Positions 1 to 7,185 of a DNA stretch of 9,360 bases are shown piece by piece. The stretch lies in the NCBI GenBank assembly GCA_050122535.1, contig JASFIT010000166.1:1-9360 (forward strand), written 5' to 3'. Below the pieces are notes generated by a model that was not told the DNA's origin, made no database searches, and worked only from the letters and a program-made list of their open reading frames with translations. Made by a program: the position numbers and the translations under genes. The stretch's first letter is position 1; every line of letters starts with the position of its first letter. The DNA is from JASFEQ01 sp050122535 (GTDB taxonomy: Bacteria; Desulfobacterota; DSM-4660; Desulfatiglandales; HGW-15).

Positions 1-665
1 GGTAATGGGCTGTCTATGCCGTTTTCAATAACGGTTGCGACTCTATCCATTCCAACAAACTGCGCCTCTCTTAGGGTTACGTCATTGAGGATGGGAACAC
101 TTCTTACGACAAAGAAAATTTCCACATCTTGTCCTTCTCTGATTGTTTCGATGAGCAATTTGTCAAACACGATCTCCCCAGCATTATCCCCAATATATAA
201 GAGACGCCTGGTTGAATTAAGCTTCCCGACAAATTCTTTAAATGTCTCTTCAGGTAAGGCATATTCCATCCTTTCCTTTATCATTTCTAAAGTATCCACA
301 GATTTATCGGTCATCATGAAATCAACTGAATTTCCGATTATTGCCAGCTTCACAGCCTCATACAAAGGATCTGGGGCAGCATTCACAGATTGCTTTAGGC
401 CGGGGTAGATGTCCAAAATCATCCTATTTTGCTTTAGTTTCTCCTCATAAAAAAAATCAGAACTATCAATCTTTTCCATGATCTTTTTGAAGACAAGCTC
501 AACCACTTCCTCATTCGTGGTATTCCCATAATCCCCTCGTAATGCGGGAATCTGCAGGATGTCTTGGTAGAGTCCTTCAGCTATTTTTTCGTCCAATTGG
601 AGTCTTCTCATTGTTGAAAGGGACATATTTAATATGCAGGGGATACAATCCGGTTTAAAAAGCAT
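1..665 (-). CDS. DUF89 (ARMT1-like) family protein, subfamily I type, 3' end outside window
   Basis: This is the N-terminal 221 residues of a DUF89 protein; the frame is open from the ATG at 665 to the window edge. Seen: CIPC at residues 7-10, GNSVDF at 111-116, YIGDNAGE at 157-164, PILND at 191-195 and NGIDSP at 215-220. Asp160, Asn161 and Asp218 sit where the family places its metal-binding acidic/amide residues. Known of the family: DUF89 proteins are metal-dependent phosphatases thought to remove damaged or surplus sugar or cofactor phosphates; the CxxC near the N-terminus marks the prokaryotic subfamily I, whose substrates are poorly defined. A GAGGA motif lies 11 bases upstream of the ATG. 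The gene follows the RdhA-like gene by 63 bases and may be in the same transcript. The family call is firm; the substrate is unknown. Confidence 0.85.
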   Translation of the reverse strand, partial: MLFKPDCIPCILNMSLSTMRRLQLDEKIAEGLYQDILQIPALRGDYGNTTNEEVVELVFKKIMEKIDSSDFFYEEKLKQNRMILDIYPGLKQSVNAAPDPLYEAVKLAIIGNSVDFMMTDKSVDTLEMIKERMEYALPEETFKEFVGKLNSTRRLLYIGDNAGEIVFDKLLIETIREGQDVEIFFVVRSVPILNDVTLREAQFVGMDRVATVIENGIDSPL

Positions 666-728
666 GGCTTTCTTTATCCTCGTTTGAAGTCTGATCACTC
701 ACAGGGCCAAAGGCATGGAAAGGGACAT

Positions 729-1886
729 TTACTTCCAGACATTCTCCATTTTAATCTTTCTTCCATAGCCAAACAGGTCGTCCATCCGCAAATAGAATTT
801 GTCCAGAAAGGAGAGGTTCTTTACCTGCCATCGAATAAAATTGTGAAACCAGTTGTCATGCTTATTGAATACACAGACTCTGATGCAGTTTGCACAGTCA
901 CCTCCATTTCGCACCCAGAATTGGAAGCATCGCTCAGGATTGATATACCATTTGTGTATCCCATTATTGTTCGATATGGTGGGACCCTCAAATGTGGGCT
1001 CCTCAAAGCTGATCGCCTGTCCCGGGCACGTTTCAGCACACTTTCCGCAGGCTTCGCACATTTTCCTGGCGCCAATCTCAATAGGCTTATCTGGAACCAA
1101 AGAGAGGTCTGTAAATATTTTACTGATTCGGACGCGAGGGCCAAACATAGGCGTCATAAGAAGGCCATTCCGCCCCAGTTCTCCCAGGCCGGCATCGATA
1201 GCCAGAGGTATACTCAAGGCCGTGTCATTACCGCAAGGAATAGCATTATAACCCAGGTCCCGAATGAAGTGAGCCACTGAAGAGGCCACATACGCCATCA
1301 TGGAGTAGCCACGGCCCGTAGCCGCGTTCTCACCATAGGCAGGTGCCGTGCGCATCAACGTATAATTCATCTCATGGGCCATGACAATGGCATACTCAAA
1401 CTCTTCTGGAACGTCATCAATTGGGGTATGTCCTCCCGTTCTCGGATCGAACCTGTGGGAGTAAATCCAGCGCCGATCCACCTTGCAGACCCCGACCGCC
1501 AATGCCCCCATGTACATTGCTGATTTTTTCAGGATTCGGGTCATCTTGTCCGGATCAGAAACCTCCCATTTCTCACCCGGCGGTATGCGGTCCCTTTCTG
1601 CGATTTTCGATTGATCCGGAAACCACTCGTAAAGGCCTTCATTCCCGACGATGTTCCCGAATCCCCACCATCGCTCCAAATACCAGCCACCCATGGCGAA
1701 CGCCCAATCTAGCATGGTGTAGCCGTCATCATCCCTGAAATTGCGCACACCGTAGTGCTTCCTGCCAAGCTCGAGGATCGAGGGGCCGGATCTTCCTGGA
1801 TCCCTTGGTCGAGAGAACATGGTATTTCTTTGATCGAAGCGTCCAGCTTCCCCGGATCCTATTTTCATTTTACTGACGCTGCTCAT
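729..1886 (-). CDS. Reductive dehalogenase (RdhA)-family corrinoid/4Fe-4S protein, cytoplasmic
   Basis: The 385-residue product has the layout of an RdhA catalytic subunit. An N-terminal part (about 110-150, KKSAMYMGALAVGVCKVD) leads into the corrinoid-binding region with RGYSMMAYV (192-200), IRDLGYNAIP (208-217), AGLGELGRNGLL (232-243) and FTDLSL (258-263). Two iron-sulfur sites follow: C277-x2-C280-x2-C283-x3-C287-P, and C320-x10-C331-x2-C334-x3-C338. The second lacks the usual proline after its last cysteine (CVF). Tyr194 is a candidate for the catalytic tyrosine of the family. There is no Tat twin-arginine signal, no membrane segment and no rdhB nearby, so it is probably cytoplasmic and not a classical respiratory enzyme. 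The start at 1886 is set by AGGAG five bases upstream, in the 14-base gap after the UPF0261 stop. An epoxyqueuosine-reductase-like role is the main alternative, but the GLGELGR-TDLSL block and the spaced second cluster fit RdhA better. Substrate unknown. Confidence 0.8.
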   Translation of the reverse strand: MSSVSKMKIGSGEAGRFDQRNTMFSRPRDPGRSGPSILELGRKHYGVRNFRDDDGYTMLDWAFAMGGWYLERWWGFGNIVGNEGLYEWFPDQSKIAERDRIPPGEKWEVSDPDKMTRILKKSAMYMGALAVGVCKVDRRWIYSHRFDPRTGGHTPIDDVPEEFEYAIVMAHEMNYTLMRTAPAYGENAATGRGYSMMAYVASSVAHFIRDLGYNAIPCGNDTALSIPLAIDAGLGELGRNGLLMTPMFGPRVRISKIFTDLSLVPDKPIEIGARKMCEACGKCAETCPGQAISFEEPTFEGPTISNNNGIHKWYINPERCFQFWVRNGGDCANCIRVCVFNKHDNWFHNFIRWQVKNLSFLDKFYLRMDDLFGYGRKIKMENVWK

Positions 1887-1900
1887 CTCTGCTCCTCTTT

Positions 1901-3118
1901 TCAGATGTTCTTCTGCATCATTTCAACCAGTAGATCTGTCGCCCGTTCTGCAAATAGTCTATCTCTGATGTGGGCGTCCAGTTCAACGACCTGAATCTCT
2001 GGTTTAAGCCCTTTCTTCAGTATCTCGAAAAGAGCGAGATCGGCCTCTTCGTCGTAGAAATGCTCCCAGCCTTTGCCATACGCTGAAAGTCCACGCCTAG
2101 GGATAATCACGGCAGTTGGCCCAACCGACTTATTCAGCTTTTCCACCATCACCTCAGCAACCAGAGACATCTCTTCCTTGTTTAGCCTGATCAGGCCTAG
2201 ATCGGGGTTGTGCATCCAGGCTTTTCGTCCCTCGAACCGCTCCGGAATGCCCAGGCCGGTACTGAAGCTGACAATATCCACCTTGCCAGGGACGATCAAT
2301 TGTGGGATGCCTTTCCTCCCCGCTGCCTCCAGTCTCAGGGGCCCAGCGTCGCAAAGACCACCATACAAGTGGCATGCGATCTCATGGGTCACAAGATCAA
2401 ACACGCCATCGATAACGCCATGCTCAATAAGCTCTTCAAGGGTCTTACCCCCGGATCCAACTGCCGCGAAGATGGCCATCTCATAGCCTTTTTCTTCAAG
2501 CATGCTTTTGCAGGCGTACATGCAGGACATCAGATCACCATGCAGGGTCAGCCCGATAAGGGGTTTATCGGAGCGGATGGGTCCCGGGTCCGCGGTCACC
2601 ATGCCGACAATGGCACCGGCAGCGATGGCTAATACCCGCTTTGTCACCCGGTTCAGGCCCACGATATCTGCTACCGATGGCATCATCACAATATCTTTAT
2701 TGTCAAGATAGGGGCGCGTATCACTGGAGGCCATGGTAGAGACCATAAGCTTAGGTATCCCAATGGGTAAGCTCCTCATTACCGCGGTGGCTAACGAAGT
2801 TCCCATAGACCCACCGAGGGCCAAGATGCCATGGATTTTCCCGGAATGGTAAAGGCCCTGAACCATGCTCACTGCACCCTTGGTCATCAGCTCTATGGCC
2901 ACACCCTCTTTCCCTTGGGCAACAAGATCGCGGATGCTGGTTCCAGCGGCCTGGGCCACTTCTTCATGGGAAACGTCAGGTTCCAGCAAGGGTGTGCCGA
3001 GGATCCCCGCGTCAAGCACTATGGTGTTGTGCCTTTTCTCCGTGATCTTCTCTTTAACATACCCAAACTCTGAGCCCTTGGTATCCATGGTACCGAGCAA
3101 AAGGATTGTCTTTGCCAT
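1901..3118 (-). CDS. UPF0261 / Tm-1-like ATP-binding domain protein
   Basis: The full-length product has 405 residues, normal for the UPF0261 family. Seen: GTMDTKGSE at 9-17, GGSMGTSLATAVMRSLPIG at 102-120, PKLMVSTMASSDT at 122-134, DIVMMPSVADIVGLNR at 142-157, then a C-terminal domain with LTLHGD (190-195), THEIACHLYGG (244-254) and IPQLIVPGKVDIVSF (271-285). Known: the plant virus-resistance protein Tm-1 has this domain and binds ATP through it; the bacterial role is not established. Bacterial copies often sit beside a TIM-barrel, PEP-hydrolase-like gene, the second half of Tm-1; none is in this window. A GAGGAG lies 10 bases upstream of the ATG. The gene is followed after 14 bases by the RdhA-like gene, which suggests co-expression. 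No signal peptide or membrane segment; cytoplasmic. Confidence 0.88.
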   Translation of the reverse strand: MAKTILLLGTMDTKGSEFGYVKEKITEKRHNTIVLDAGILGTPLLEPDVSHEEVAQAAGTSIRDLVAQGKEGVAIELMTKGAVSMVQGLYHSGKIHGILALGGSMGTSLATAVMRSLPIGIPKLMVSTMASSDTRPYLDNKDIVMMPSVADIVGLNRVTKRVLAIAAGAIVGMVTADPGPIRSDKPLIGLTLHGDLMSCMYACKSMLEEKGYEMAIFAAVGSGGKTLEELIEHGVIDGVFDLVTHEIACHLYGGLCDAGPLRLEAAGRKGIPQLIVPGKVDIVSFSTGLGIPERFEGRKAWMHNPDLGLIRLNKEEMSLVAEVMVEKLNKSVGPTAVIIPRRGLSAYGKGWEHFYDEEADLALFEILKKGLKPEIQVVELDAHIRDRLFAERATDLLVEMMQKNI

Positions 3119-3201
3119 CGCTTACGATCTCCTCTCTGTGCCTCAAGAGTAACCCCTTTCAATGATATGGGAATCCTTGCGTCCACAGGCATGTTATGCA
3201 A

Positions 3202-3231
3202 TTTATATTTCGGCTATTATGGAAAGGGCAA
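3202..3231 (-). promoter_or_regulatory. Candidate sigma-70 promoter for the UPF0261/RdhA unit
   Basis: On the minus strand TTGCCC (3226-3231) and TATAAA (3202-3207) are separated by 18 bases, about 85 bases upstream of the UPF0261 start codon and just past the terminator-like hairpin behind the AOR gene. The match is reasonable but short, in an AT-rich gap, so it is only a candidate. Confidence 0.3.
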
Positions 3232-3245
3232 TCCCGGAGTCGCGT

Positions 3246-3267
3246 AAAAAAAATTAGGACTTGTCCT
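3246..3267 (-). terminator. Possible Rho-independent terminator after the AOR gene
   Basis: In the direction of transcription a small palindrome, AGGACAAGTCCT (3256-3267), is followed two bases later by eight T (3253-3246). A second small hairpin, GAAG-loop-CTTC (3275-3287), lies just before it. The stems are short (four to five pairs), so termination may be partial. Position between the AOR stop and the candidate promoter fits a transcript boundary. Confidence 0.45.
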
Positions 3268-3311
3268 CAAACTTGAAGCAAAACTTCGTAGTTACTTTTC
3301 ATTCTTTCTTC

Positions 3312-5150
3312 TTACGAGACATCTGAAATATCCTTTATTGCTTCTTTCAATCCCAAATCCTTAAGCTTTTCGAACCTTGGAACGCCATCTTTCCTATACC
3401 CAAGTGCGCCATAATACTCGTCCAGTAGCCCATCCAGGTTCCTGACAAATTGACCCTCAGACGGTCCCGCATTCTTTAACGGTTCAGAAATCATTCGCTT
3501 TGGCAGGGAATCATCTTTTCGCCTGAAGCCCTCCCTCACGTTGAAGCACCTTTCGAGACAAATGATTCTTTCTCCAATTCTTAACAGAGTGTCTGCACTC
3601 TCAAAGTCTGCAATGCCTGTCGCGGCAGTGAGAAACTCAGCGTACATTTGGAGATCTAGCCCTGAATTCCCAAAAGTGCAGGCAATGAGGGAGTCCTCCA
3701 GGGCCTGCTCCTTTTGGACCTGCGCAATGGAAGCTCCCTTTTCCTTTTCTGTGAAGGGATCTACCTTCCCAGAGAGTTCGTCCCTAGGCCGGCCATACAT
3801 ATGGCTTCCACCAATATTTGATGTGGCCATGCTCAGTGCATATCCTTTTACACCTCTCGGATCGTACCCCGGAAGCTCGAGACCTTTGATGTGCATGGCA
3901 TAGCTAGGCGCTTCTCCACCCAATTTCTCGGCTGCCCTACTGACGCCTTCGGCCAGAAGGTCCCCAAATCCCTCTCTCTTTCCGATCTTTTCGATGAGAG
4001 AAAAGACCGCCTCTTTGTTTCCCCAGCGAAGCTCAAGTCCGCCCGTATCAGCGCTTGAAACGATTCCTTTTTCATAGATCTCGGAGGCGAAAGCGATGCA
4101 CACACCCGTACTTATAGTATCCAGTCCGTAATAGTCGCAAAGGGCATTGGCATCGATCACAAACTGTTTGTCTGTCAGACCGAGTAAGGGGCCAAAGGCA
4201 TAGATTGTCTCATATTCCGGCCCATCGATCTGTGATCCCCGAAATGGTCCCTCCGTGACCTCTCTCATGCCACCACACCGGGTCAAGCACATATGGCAGC
4301 CTGCCTTTGCCTTCTTTAATGCATAGACCTGGTCTCCTGAAATGCCATCTATGTCCTGTATACTTCCCGCCTGAAAATTCCTGACTGGCAAAATGCCCAG
4401 CGCATCAACCACAGTCGTAATGTAAGGGGTCCCCAGGGTGGTCATATTTTTCCTTCGGGGGTGCTTCTTAAGAATCTTGATCTGCTTTTTGATCCAATCT
4501 TTGAACTTGGGTTCGTCGAATGGGATAGGCTTTCTGGTTGGGACATTGATTGAGATGGCTTTCAGACTCTTGGCACCCATCACGGTTCCCATCCCACCCC
4601 GTGAGGCTGTGCGCTCTCCCGAGGTGATGACGGCGTATCTGACCCGTTTTTCCCCTGCCGTCCCAATGCATGCCGCCTCTGTGTGACGGCCATGTTTTTC
4701 TTTTAAAGTCTTCTGTAACTGATGGGGATCGCGGCCTAAAAGATCCTCTGCTTCAAAGAAATGAATGCCATCCGTATCCATATGAATGTGTGTGGGATTT
4801 TCCGCTTTTCCCTCGATAATGATGAGATCATACCCTGCATGCTTCATCCACACGCCGAAGTTCCCACCTGTGATGGAGCGGAAGATGGTCCCGGTCAATG
4901 GACTCTTGGAAGCGACGGCCCATTTGGAAAAGCCCTGGAGCCCTGTGCCACCCAACACGCCGATGGACATGATGAGTTTATTTTCCGGACCGAGGGGATC
5001 AATATTGGGGCGAAGTTCATCATAGAGGTACTTGGCACTCAGTCCTCGTGCGGACATGAATGCCCTGTATTGATGATCTGGAATTTCCTCAATACGCCAT
5101 GTGGAATGGGTCAGATCAATTCGCAGGAGTTTGCCAGCAAAAGTGGTCAT
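3312..5150 (-). CDS. Aldehyde:ferredoxin oxidoreductase (AOR) family tungstoenzyme
   Basis: The complete 612-residue protein is of normal AOR length. Known of the family: a tungsten bis-molybdopterin enzyme with one 4Fe-4S cluster that oxidises aldehydes to acids and reduces ferredoxin, or runs in reverse. Seen: N-terminal AGKLLRIDL (5-13), KSPLTGTIFRS (82-92), GTAGEKRVRYAVITSG (163-178), RGGMGTVMGAKSLKAI (184-199), GPEYET (310-315), YYGLDTIS (340-347), KGLELPGYDPRG (422-433) and ATSNIGGSH (442-450). The cluster cysteines C285-x2-C288-x3-C292 and C491 match the arrangement in Pyrococcus AOR almost residue for residue. Many relatives have Arg where this one has Ile446 in the SN-x-G motif, which may reflect another substrate. 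The start is fixed by the family's N-terminus; only a weak GAG precedes it. Class II benzoyl-CoA reductase BamB is a homologue, but no bam partner genes are visible here. Family certain, substrate unknown. Confidence 0.93.
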   Translation of the reverse strand: MTTFAGKLLRIDLTHSTWRIEEIPDHQYRAFMSARGLSAKYLYDELRPNIDPLGPENKLIMSIGVLGGTGLQGFSKWAVASKSPLTGTIFRSITGGNFGVWMKHAGYDLIIIEGKAENPTHIHMDTDGIHFFEAEDLLGRDPHQLQKTLKEKHGRHTEAACIGTAGEKRVRYAVITSGERTASRGGMGTVMGAKSLKAISINVPTRKPIPFDEPKFKDWIKKQIKILKKHPRRKNMTTLGTPYITTVVDALGILPVRNFQAGSIQDIDGISGDQVYALKKAKAGCHMCLTRCGGMREVTEGPFRGSQIDGPEYETIYAFGPLLGLTDKQFVIDANALCDYYGLDTISTGVCIAFASEIYEKGIVSSADTGGLELRWGNKEAVFSLIEKIGKREGFGDLLAEGVSRAAEKLGGEAPSYAMHIKGLELPGYDPRGVKGYALSMATSNIGGSHMYGRPRDELSGKVDPFTEKEKGASIAQVQKEQALEDSLIACTFGNSGLDLQMYAEFLTAATGIADFESADTLLRIGERIICLERCFNVREGFRRKDDSLPKRMISEPLKNAGPSEGQFVRNLDGLLDEYYGALGYRKDGVPRFEKLKDLGLKEAIKDISDVS

Positions 5151-5192
5151 CGATCTCGGATTTTAGTTTTTGGATTTGCTTGTGCCCGGCTA

Positions 5193-5227
5193 AATCGTCA
5201 ATCGTCAATCAACAATCATCAATCGTT
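5193..5227. repeat. Five-unit 7-bp tandem repeat upstream of the AOR gene
   Basis: Plus-strand units are AATCGTC, AATCGTC, AATCAAC, AATCATC and AATCGTT, with AATC fixed and the last three bases variable. On the coding strand this reads as GATTNNC-type units, containing TTGAC, and ends 42 bases before the AOR start codon. A related array lies at 8991-9018. With the element at 5283-5467 it accounts for most of the 332-base gap at 5151-5482, in which no gene was found; the rest (5151-5192, 5228-5282) shows nothing recognisable. Confidence 0.8.
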
Positions 5228-5282
5228 CAGGTGTCTGGGTGGGACCCGTATTCATAGGAAACGTCAGCATTTGGGGATCTCT

Positions 5283-5467
5283 CCCGCTTATAGAGCGTGT
5301 GTCGCAATTCGACAAAACTGTCATTCCGGGCGAGCCCAATGATGTGGGGCGAGACCCGGAATCCAGAAAAAATCACGGAAAATCAAATCATTCTGGATCC
5401 CGGCTCGCATCCCGCTCCGCGGGACTTGGCCGGGATGACGAATTGCGACCTAGCCTCTATAGGCGGG
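5283..5467. repeat. MITE-like nested inverted-repeat element (about 185 bp)
   Basis: The ends 5283-5311 and 5439-5467 are inverted copies, 24 of 29 positions matching, with GTCGCAATTCG and TATAGAG perfect. Inside lie two further hairpins. The left (5323-5362) pairs ATTCCGGG with CCCGGAAT. The right (5397-5436) pairs ATCCCGGC with GCCGGGAT and carries an inner TCCCGC-TCC-GCGGGA stem. The two halves are also mutually inverted (CCGGAATCCAG against CTGGATCCCGG). GTCATTCC...GGATGAC palindromes of this type are common dispersed elements in Desulfobacterota and other bacteria. No transposase gene and no clear target duplication are seen. It begins 15 bases after the FAD-gene stop codon and could fold in the transcript and act as a processing or termination signal. 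Confidence 0.75.
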
Positions 5468-5482
5468 GGCCCCCAGGGCTCA

Positions 5483-7126
5483 TTAGTATTGCGGCGAGGG
5501 CAAGCCAAAGTCTTCGGCCATCAACAGGTAACAGTTATAACTTGAACCGCGTCCGATAGCCGGTCCACCGGCCACCCCTGATGAACACATATAAAGACCC
5601 TTGACAAATGTCCGATACCCTCCTGGCAGTCCTCTAAAACGTCCACTCTGAGAGCCGCCGCAATTGCCCTCGACCCAACCCCCTTCTCTCATGTCCAGAT
5701 GGGTGTCCTGAATATCGATGGGCGTAGCAACACGCTCTCCGATGAAGTTGTCTTTGGTCATGTTGGGGGCGTACTTCTGCCATTGTTCGATCATGGAGTC
5801 GTAAAATTCGTCATGCAATTGGCGCCACTCTTTCCTGGAAAAAATCCGGGCAGGACAGGTAAATTCCTCCACCATCAGGGTGTGTTTCCCTTCGGGTACG
5901 CGGGTTGGATCCCATATGCTGTCCGGCGCCGTCAAACAGAAGAACTTGGAGGGCATCCCAAACAGGAAGATCTCATGCATATATTTGTCTTCCATAAACG
6001 CCAGGTCCTTGGGCGCCCAATAGGTCCTCGGTGTGCTATTGACATCCGGGTTATTTTTTGCCGCTTTATAGTTGGGAAGCTCATGCACAGCAACAGGTCC
6101 CCAGAAAAGTTGTGCACGATCAAAGAAATATGTATCCACCTTACGCTTCATCTGCGTGCTTAGATGCTCTTCTCCAATCATGCGGAGGAAAAGTTGGGGA
6201 GTCGCATTGTCAGATACCACCATTTGCTTGGCCTCGATCTCAGTGCCATCCAATAACTTGATGCCTTTGGCCTTGCCGTTTTCAATAATCACCCTGTCCA
6301 CTTCAGAATTGATGAAATATTCAACGCCCATTTTTTTACCTGCGGAGACGAGCGCATCTGTAATGGACTGCGTTGCCCCTTTGGCAATGGACGCCGTCTC
6401 CCATCCGAGCACCAGGTGGAGGGTCGCGAAGGCATACATAAGACCGGGTACGTCATCAGGATAAATGCCGCATGAGGTGAGAAATCCTCTAAGCGTGATA
6501 ATCCTGAGTTCTTCGCTCTCGAAGAAATAGTGGGCGACCTCCTTGGCGGTCATGAATTGCATGGAAGGATCAATCCCGCTTTTGGGATTGCTCATCAGTT
6601 CTTCTAGGGGATCCGGCACCCCATAAGGAGTCGGCACGGAGTATCTATATCTATGAAATGCCGGTCGGATGATTTCTTTGTACTTTTCCGTTATATCAAG
6701 ATATGCCTCTGCGTCGGGTTTGGAAAACCGGGAGATCTGATCATGGGTTTTTTTCACATTTTCTTCGCTAAACTCTGTCTTCCCTGTTTGGGGGTCCACC
6801 ACAGGGAAACCGGCATAAGCCACATAGGAGGTTTCGTCATCAAAGATGATTGCCTCATTTGTGTCAGGAAAGACATACTCCAGCCCCTCGTCTCGAAGAT
6901 TGAACTCCTTATAGGCAGGATGACTATAAAAACGCGTAAAATGGGCGCAAAAGTTGCCTCGAAATCCAGGCGCCGGCGTGTCATCATTGGAGACGGCACC
7001 GCCGCCAAGATGATCCAGCCGTTCAAACACCCCGACTTTCAAGCCAGCCTTGGCGAGATAAGGGGCAATAATGGTGCCATGATGTCCGCCGCCAATAATA
7101 ACTGCATCGTAAGACTTGTCCGCCAT
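5483..7126 (-). CDS. CrtI/PYROXD2-type FAD-dependent oxidoreductase
   Basis: This 547-residue protein belongs to the phytoene-desaturase-like flavoprotein group (NAD(P)/FAD-dependent oxidoreductases related to PYROXD2). Seen: an N-terminal Rossmann motif GGGHHG (12-17) ending in an acidic residue at Glu35 (VFERLDHLGGG), a second FAD-contact region near 270-310 (GVEYFINSEVDRVIIENGKA), and the C-terminal FAD motif LYMCSSG...GGPAIGRG (511-527). No signal peptide or membrane segment stands out. AGGAGGT lies seven bases before the ATG, an excellent ribosome site. The gene follows etfB by 59 bases, so it likely shares the etf transcript, and its flavin may exchange electrons with EtfAB much as FixC does in FixABCX, although FixC belongs to another flavoprotein family. 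A carotenoid desaturase role is not supported by any neighbour. The substrate is unknown. Confidence 0.85.
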   Translation of the reverse strand: MADKSYDAVIIGGGHHGTIIAPYLAKAGLKVGVFERLDHLGGGAVSNDDTPAPGFRGNFCAHFTRFYSHPAYKEFNLRDEGLEYVFPDTNEAIIFDDETSYVAYAGFPVVDPQTGKTEFSEENVKKTHDQISRFSKPDAEAYLDITEKYKEIIRPAFHRYRYSVPTPYGVPDPLEELMSNPKSGIDPSMQFMTAKEVAHYFFESEELRIITLRGFLTSCGIYPDDVPGLMYAFATLHLVLGWETASIAKGATQSITDALVSAGKKMGVEYFINSEVDRVIIENGKAKGIKLLDGTEIEAKQMVVSDNATPQLFLRMIGEEHLSTQMKRKVDTYFFDRAQLFWGPVAVHELPNYKAAKNNPDVNSTPRTYWAPKDLAFMEDKYMHEIFLFGMPSKFFCLTAPDSIWDPTRVPEGKHTLMVEEFTCPARIFSRKEWRQLHDEFYDSMIEQWQKYAPNMTKDNFIGERVATPIDIQDTHLDMREGGWVEGNCGGSQSGRFRGLPGGYRTFVKGLYMCSSGVAGGPAIGRGSSYNCYLLMAEDFGLPSPQY

Positions 7127-7185
7127 TGTATCTACCTCCTATTTTTGAAATGATTAAAAACTCCTACCACGCACTTTCTAAAATA

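Noticed and set aside
16..408. Plus-strand open frame of 130 codons at the left edge
   Set aside because: It is antisense to the DUF89 gene, whose motifs (GDNAGE, PILND) are clear on the minus strand.
3312..5150. Assignment as BamB, class II benzoyl-CoA reductase
   Set aside because: Homologous, but no other bam subunit is seen and the cysteine layout equally fits ordinary AOR.
5193..5227. CRISPR array
   Set aside because: Units are 7 bp and contiguous without spacers, and no cas gene is present.
4761..5342. Plus-strand open frame of 193 codons
   Set aside because: It is antisense to the AOR N-terminus and continues across the heptad array; low-complexity peptide with no family resemblance.
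5239..5559. Plus-strand open frame over the inverted-repeat element
   Set aside because: It runs through the palindromic repeat and into the end of the FAD gene on the other strand; the peptide resembles no family and has no convincing ribosome site.
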